NCBI RefSeq assembly: GCF_018873765.1
Contig: NC_057920.1
Span: 31,893,267-31,957,266 of the forward strand
Source: Telopea speciosissima
Taxonomy: Eukaryota; Streptophyta; Magnoliopsida; Proteales; Proteaceae
Length of the DNA stretch: 64,000 nt
Reading direction: 5' to 3'
A program made the position numbers and the translations under genes. Below the pieces are notes generated by a model. That model was not told the DNA's origin, did no database searches, and saw nothing but the letters and a program-made list of their open reading frames with translations. Below are positions 58,711-64,000 of this stretch, in pieces (positions within the stretch are counted from its first letter, which is position 1; each line of letters starts with the position of its first letter).

Positions 58711-60066
58711 TTACTCAGTCGGAGGTACGCCATCTGGAGGAGGCTGAGACTGATGTGAATCAACCTGGTAAAATCTATCCTAGAAATCTAGCTGCTGCTC
58801 AACAGATCCTACTCTGCTCCGCAAGGAAGCGAAGCCCTGGTCCATCCTGGTCCCTAAGTCTAAAAGCTGAGTGCTAAGGGTCTGGAAGTGTGTCATCATC
58901 TGAGCCCACTCTAGAGGTCCTGGAACCTAACAGCTAGTGGCACCGATCGTCTCATATGCAGGTAAGTCAGTAAACTGAGAGTCAAAACCCTCGAAGTCAC
59001 CTGGACCTATACCCTGCTCCTCTACATGTATGCCCTGGGTGTTCCCCTGAGTGTCTCCCTACTCCATCCGCTGCACCTCCTCCTCGTGCACATCATCACC
59101 ATGCTCCACTCCATGCTCCTCTCCCTACTGCATCCCCATCTGCCCCTGATCCTCTAGTGGATCCTATCCAGGTATCTTCATCTTCAGGATGGAAGTCTTG
59201 TCTATGGGCCTGGATCTGGTCTTATCAACATACTCACCCTCCAATGGAACCCTAAAATACTGAAAGACCAAAGTGAGGAACTTCCCATAAGGAAAGTTTC
59301 CATCAGCTGGGTTCCGGGCGTGGTAGAGCATCACCTAAAGTAATAAATAGGGAAGGTTGATGACTAGACCCCCCTGACCAGCTCCCAAGAGACAGTAAGT
59401 AATGTATGCCCTCATCATGGATATGCTACCTTTGTTACCACCTTTAGGATAGATGTTGTAAGTCACACATCTGCTAATGACATGGGCACTGGGTTTGTAA
59501 GAAATCTCGAATTTGGGTGTGCTCTGTGAACCTGTCAAAGCTTTGAAGACTGTCCTCCTATTCTTCAAAGAGAACATATCTGATATGTCCATACGAGGCT
59601 GATAGTAAACCCTCTCTCCTGTGTCAGGTAAGCCCAAAATCTTTGCCAATAGGGTAGTGGTCAGCCTGATATCCACTCCCTTCACCCTACTCTCCACTCC
59701 AAACTCTTGGGCACTAGAAGGCCCCAGGTTACAGTAAAAGTACCGAACCAAGTTGGGATAACAAGGCTCGGTAGGAGACAACATTGATGCCCAACCTAGG
59801 GCATTGAATCGGGCATAAAGGTTGTATTGGTGGAAGTCCTCGACCCGTACCACCTGGCCGTTCACTATCTTTACAGATTCAAAATTTTTCCACTCTTTGG
59901 CATATTCGTACCTAGAGAAGAAGAAGTGATCAAAAGTAGGCTTCTCTAAAGAAGAATCATCCGTGGATGATGAAGGAGGTACCGAAGAATAGGAAGAATC
60001 CTCAGACTCAACTTGTAGCCGCTTTTGGGCTACCAATTTCCTAGCGGTGTGATGGTTTGTAGACAT
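58711..60066 (-). pseudogene. Antisense accessory ORF of D2 (about 451 codons)
   Basis: One continuous minus-strand frame from ATG 60066 to TAA 58711, with no frameshift seen and only about six internal TAG codons (first at about 59332). The N-terminus is Ser-rich. The conserved core matches the D1 antisense ORF (RFNALGWASML, LVRYFYCNL, VKGVDIRLTT, LGLPDTGE). Then come VTYNIYPKGG and ADGNFPYGKFLTLVF blocks, a Gly/Gln/Glu-rich region and a C-terminal segment with heptad character (FQTLSTQLLDLGTRMDQGF). It resembles the plant family annotated as putative plant transposon protein. A telo-box-like AACCCTAACC lies about 50 bp upstream. Unlike D1 it has no intron. Role in the element unknown. Confidence 0.72.
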
Positions 60067-61030
60067 TTTCTACAAAAAGGAAAGGAAATACCATAGTTAG
60101 GGCTAGAAAATTGACAAAAACCCTAACCTAAGCAAAAGAGAATAAAAGAATTCGAGAAAAGACAAAGTAACCAAGAAAACTTACCTAAGCACGTGTAGGA
60201 TTGCAAATAACCCGAGGAAATGCCGAGATTTGGTGTTGAAGTGGTCCCCTCACTCTCCAAGGACTTCTCCCAAGTGTTTAGAGAAGTTTAGAATGAGATA
60301 GGAGTCAAATGGGGCCCTCTTGGATTTAAAACCCTGCGCCCCGATTCTCTGGGCGATGTGGCAATGCCCAGAGACATCGCCCAGTGAGGGAATCTTGCTG
60401 GATTTTGGGTTTTAGCTTATGGAAACTTGGGGAATACCCAAAATGACTTCAGACAACACTAAAATACAGATTTTTATTACAAAAAAAAAATATAATAATA
60501 ATAATAATATTAAAAAAAATAAATAATAAAATAATAAATAGTTTTGCATTAATCAAACATAACCTTCTTAAACCTAAAGGGGTGAAATTTCTCAATGAGG
60601 TTAAGTAAAACACATAGGGGCTTGGGAAATTTTGTTTTTATATTTATAGTAAGTATTTAATACATGTAGATATAAATAGATGTGTATAATGACATATGGT
60701 GTGTACTATCTAATTATTACATGCTCAAATATTGTGATGTACAAACCAATTGGAGTGTTATTGTGTAAACCAAACATAGTTACATAGGTATGTTGTATTG
60801 CATATTTATTATGTGTGGGAAGCATAGGTAGTAACCTAGCCACAAGGTAGGTCAGCCGAGAATAGGAATCTAAGAGGTGGTTTAGTTGTCGAGAACATCT
60901 AGACGTTAAGGTACCTCGAGCCAACCCAAAAGTTAGAAATTTTATCTGTAGTTACTAAAATTTCAATAGATATGTAGTTAATTCTTTTAATTAAGTATGC
61001 CCTAATGCCTAGAGCCATTTTTTGTGACAG
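60067..61030. other. D2 leader between antisense ORF and gag, first part
   Basis: Contains one palindromic module (60347-60386) that lies upstream of the antisense ORF, an A/T simple-sequence run (60480-60540), and otherwise no gene. Confidence 0.6.
60347..60386. repeat. Palindromic module upstream of the D2 antisense ORF
   Basis: CTCTGGGCGATG, CAATGCCCAGAG, CATCGCCCAGTG, about 280 bp upstream of the antisense start codon. Confidence 0.8.
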
Positions 61031-61214
61031 GACCTATTACCTCAGCCAGGCTGGAGACCCCAGCATCATGATCTATATTAGACATCTACGAGAGAGACTG
61101 AGATGGATACGGTTAGTGTTGCCCCGAGCCGAGAATCGGTTGGATTTCTATTTAGCCATCCCTACTATTAGTGGACCCGAAGAACGAGAGTATTTTATGA
61201 CTTTAGCTGAAGAG
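61031..61214 (+). other. Exon-like segment in the D2 leader
   Basis: Preceded by TTTTTTGTGACAG and followed by GAAGAG|GTAAGA. Between them is an open protein-like reading (YLSQAGDPSIMIYIRHLRER, PRAENRLDFYLAIPTISGP) that belongs to a 94-codon frame (61005-61289). It could be a captured host exon or chance; not recognised. Confidence 0.35.
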
Positions 61215-61593
61215 GTAAGAGTTGACATAAAATTTCTACTTGCGATGGAGTTTGTGACCGGGAAGAAGTTGGAGAGGCTTGCCTGCTAGATCAGGTAAAT
61301 AATTAAAAGTCTTTTATTTAAAAATTTGAAATCTTTCATATAGTGCCATGCATAGCATATTGACATATAAAATGCATAGAAAGTGAAACATAATGCACTC
61401 AATAAGACCTCAATAAGACACGTCACTTAATAAACCAAGACAATGAATCTAACAATCCACTGTACGGGTGTGATCCATAAAACTCATTGGAACTGTGGAC
61501 TAGATTTGTACCTGCTCTAGCTAAGGAATAATTTTTTATCCGTATAGAAGATATTGGAATATTAAACACGCTCCTCTTTTCAGAGAAGCAACA

Positions 61594-62931
61594 ATGGTCA
61601 ACACTAGAAGTTCTCGTGGTGGTCGTAAAGGAAAATAACCTCGAGTTGTATCGGAAGTTGAATTGCCTAACGGAACTGAGGCTCAAAATTCTGAAGCATC
61701 GGCTGCTTCCTCAGAAGCACCAGCGGTTGCTCAAGCCACTACTACTGCACGTCAGCCAAATTTGGCAGCTGGTGACGTGACTACGTTCATGACCACTATG
61801 ATGCGGACCATGCAACAGCAACAACAATTGCTTGGTCAAATGCCAACTCAATTTGCAACCATGATGCATGAACGCACTGCACCACCAACACTACCTAATC
61901 GACCCATACTGTTTCCACCACCAATACCTCAACATTTAGCGAAAAACTCTACCGCCAAGATTATGGAGAGGTTCAAGAAACTCCAATAGCCTGCATTTTC
62001 CAAAGTAACATCAGAAGCGATGCAGCCGAAGCAGTGGATCAGTGCCCTAGAAAAGGCATTTGAAGTACTTGAGTGCACGGACGCACAAAAGTTGATATAT
62101 GCAGGTTATCAGTTGCATAATGAAGCCGAAGCTTGGTCGAAGGCAACAAGGCCTAATTTGGAAGCTACTCACCTGAACCCCACGTGGGAACAATTTAAGG
62201 AAGTTTTCTTCAAGAACTACTTCCTGAGAGTTTTAAGGACAGAAAAGAAGCGGAATTTATCGCACTGGTGCAAGGAACCAAGTCAGTGCTGGACTACCAA
62301 TAGCGATTTGAGGATTTGTTCCATTTTGCTCCAGAGCATTTGAAAAGAGAAGTTAGTAAGGTGAAGAAATTTGAGAAAGGACTCAAGACTGAGATCGGAT
62401 CTGTGTTGTCAATCATGGACATTAGGGATTATGCTCAGATGGTTGACAAGGAGAAAACCTTGGAAGATAGATTTAAAGAGAAAGAGAAAGAGAAAGCTGT
62501 GACGTCGTCTGTGGGCAAAAGGTCAAATAATTTCCAGACCTATGCCTGGCCAAATAAAGTATATCGCAGAACCAACTCAGGCTCCGTCTCGACTCTGTAT
62601 CGTAGGTCGAATGTGGATCAAAACCCTTTCCGCCCCACCTTTAATCGACCTGCTCAACCTGCGACGAGCCAAGGGACAACAGTAGCTTCAGTAGCCCGAC
62701 CAGCAATAAGTCAAATGTACCAAGCCTCAACACCTACTACTCCACCCTTTAAGTGTTACCAGTGTAATAAGGAAGGGCATATGGCCAGAGATTGTGGAGC
62801 GCGTGGGTACAACAACAACTCGTAGAATCAGCCCTATGCTAGGACTTTCCAGCCACGGGACAATCGGACGCGAGGAAAGGTGTTCGCGGTGATGAATGAA
62901 GAAGCTGAGGTGAATCCTGATGTATTGACAG
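61594..62931 (+). pseudogene. D2 gag
   Basis: ATG at 61594 (MVNTRSSRGGRKGK), ten bases after a CTCTTTTCAG acceptor candidate. Low-complexity Ala/Gln N-terminus, capsid domain (WISALEKAFEVLECTDAQKLIYAGYQL, TWEQFKEVFFKNYF) and an intact CCHC knuckle CYQCNKEGHMARDC (about 62755-62796). TAA at 61636, TAG at 61987 and TAG at about 62302; one single-base frameshift near 62222. Ends ...VNPDVLTG at a GT donor. Confidence 0.87.
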
Positions 62932-63008
62932 GTAAGTTGCTAAACACTACTAACTTATAGGGACTAATTGGCTTACTTCATGTAACCTAAACTATTTACA
63001 AACCCTAG
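62932..63008 (+). other. Gag-protease intron of D2 (77 bp)
   Basis: ACAG|GTAAGTTG at the 5' end and CAAACCCTAG at the 3' end. Removal joins DVLT-G to TLNVSTIPARVLFDLG in frame; 77 is not a multiple of 3. Confidence 0.72.
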
Positions 63009-63243
63009 GTACCCTGAATGTCTCAACCATACCCGCACGAGTATTATTTGACTTGGGCACAACCCACTCTTTCGTCTCCTCAACCTTTGCGAGTAAGATG
63101 AAAGATCAACTAAGAGACATTGGGCACGAGTTAGTAGTCAGTATGCCGATAGGGAGTGTTGTGAGTTTGAAGAAGGTCTACGACCCTTGTCAGATTGAAA
63201 TTTGTGGGAAGAAGCTAACCGCACAATTGATTAAGATGGATAT
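63009..63243 (+). pseudogene. D2 protease (start only)
   Basis: Reads TLNVSTIPARVLFDLGTTHSFVSSTF with the catalytic Asp in FDLG, up to ...LIKMDI, where the A3 LTR starts at 63244. The remainder is outside the window. Confidence 0.85.
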
Positions 63244-64000
63244 TGATGAGCACATTTATGTGTGAAATCTTAGGGCATAAAGCATACATTTTACCACATT
63301 GGACAGAGTTACTCGGTGCTTTCTTGTGCTTTTCAGGTTTTAGGTGAATTCTTATGAAAATGGAGGAGAAGATGCTAAGGAACTATTTTTAAGCTGTTTA
63401 GATGCGTAGCCCATCGAGCCAGCTTCGTAACGGTTCAAACGGCACATGATTCCGAGTTTAAACGAAGAAGTTACGGCCGTTTTCGTAACGAAGCACGAAA
63501 ATGGTCTGCAGGGGTTTATTTATAATTATTTATAGTCGGCCGAAGACAAAGTGAAGCAAAAGTTTGGATTCCAGGAGCCTTAACGCAATAACCAGAAGTT
63601 ATATTTCCTGTACCCAAAAGATTCCATTTGGAGGGCTCTGGACTGTCCAACTTTAACTTGAGATATCTTGGGCTCCCGAACTCCACATTGGACGAAATTT
63701 GGGTCTATTTTGGGTGATTTTTAGCAAGAAACACAATGGTGAGGCCTATATAAGCACCCCATGCTCCACGTTTTCTGAAGGACAGAATGGGTATTTTATT
63801 TATTCTTGAAGGAATCCTAATCATCACCCTTATTCTCTCTCTCTCCTCCAACTTCTCAAGGGCACTCTTGAAATTCTACTTGGGATAGATTTATTTTGAA
63901 AGATATTTTCTCACCTATGGAAAGTTAAAAAGTCAAAGATGCTTTGATTTTATTGCTTGGAGAAGATATCTACAAAGAAAAGGAAGCACTTGTTAGAATT
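63244..64000 (+). repeat. Athila-family LTR A3 (first 757 bp)
   Basis: TGATGAGCACATTTATGTGTG start, same family as the A1 and A2 LTRs. Preceded by GATAT, the candidate target site. Continues off the right edge. Confidence 0.93.

Larger units (their letters stand above)
55112..63243 (+). mobile_element. Tekay/Del-type element D2 (subfamily 2), partial
   Basis: 5' LTR Z, tRNA-iMet PBS, leader with a minus-strand ORF, gag, short intron and protease, then cut by Athila LTR A3. Nested in LTR Y. Subfamily 2 shares LTR sequence with X and Y. Confidence 0.92.

Overview
The window is plant (angiosperm) nuclear DNA made mostly of nested LTR retrotransposons. The evidence is plant-type Ty3/gypsy lineages (Athila, Tat, Tekay/Del chromovirus), a Ty1/copia derivative, tRNA-Asp and tRNA-iMet primer-binding sites, spliceosomal introns, MITEs, and one ordinary host gene for a DUF599-type membrane protein. 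The species cannot be fixed from the sequence. Nothing here is prokaryotic.

Layout. (1) 1-8738: minus-strand Athila element A1 (3' tail, integrase, PR-RT-RNaseH, gag, PBS, 5' LTR); its 3' LTR lies beyond the left edge. (2) 8739-22426: decayed plus-strand Tat element T1 (pol with a second RNase H, a 32-bp tandem array, an antisense ORF, LTR-like end). It is interrupted by A1 on the left and by copia element C1 (16243-21820, minus, gag-protease only) on the right. (3) 22427-27618: low-copy DNA with a LINE-like tail, a SINE-like insertion with a 20-bp target duplication, and a two-exon DUF599 gene (24370-26493, minus) whose intron holds three foldback MITEs. (4) 27619-64000: a Tekay/Del cluster. 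D0 is deleted. D1 (LTR about 32702-36330; body to 53549) is split by solo LTR X (41838-51743, minus, TSD GCTGT), which is itself split by non-autonomous Athila A2 (42449-49072, TSD ATATA). D1 is then cut by LTR Y (53550-), Y by element D2 (55112-), and D2 by Athila LTR A3 (63244-).

Most unusual signal: the Tekay/Del elements share an expression layout I do not know from the literature. A candidate splice donor lies in the transcribed part of the LTR. A candidate acceptor sits 9-10 nt before the gag ATG in D0, D1 and D2. Between them lies a leader of about 5 kb that contains the PBS and, in D1 and D2, an antisense ORF. A second short intron sits at the same codon of the gag-protease junction in D1 and D2. 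Modules of about 13-bp units in forward-forward-reverse-reverse order occur twice per LTR at nearly fixed positions, and again upstream of the antisense ORF. The two subfamilies have different stem sequences but the same architecture.

Almost every retroelement frame is broken. Most premature stops are TAG or TAA where glutamine is expected, or TGA where arginine is expected, as cytosine-methylation decay would produce.
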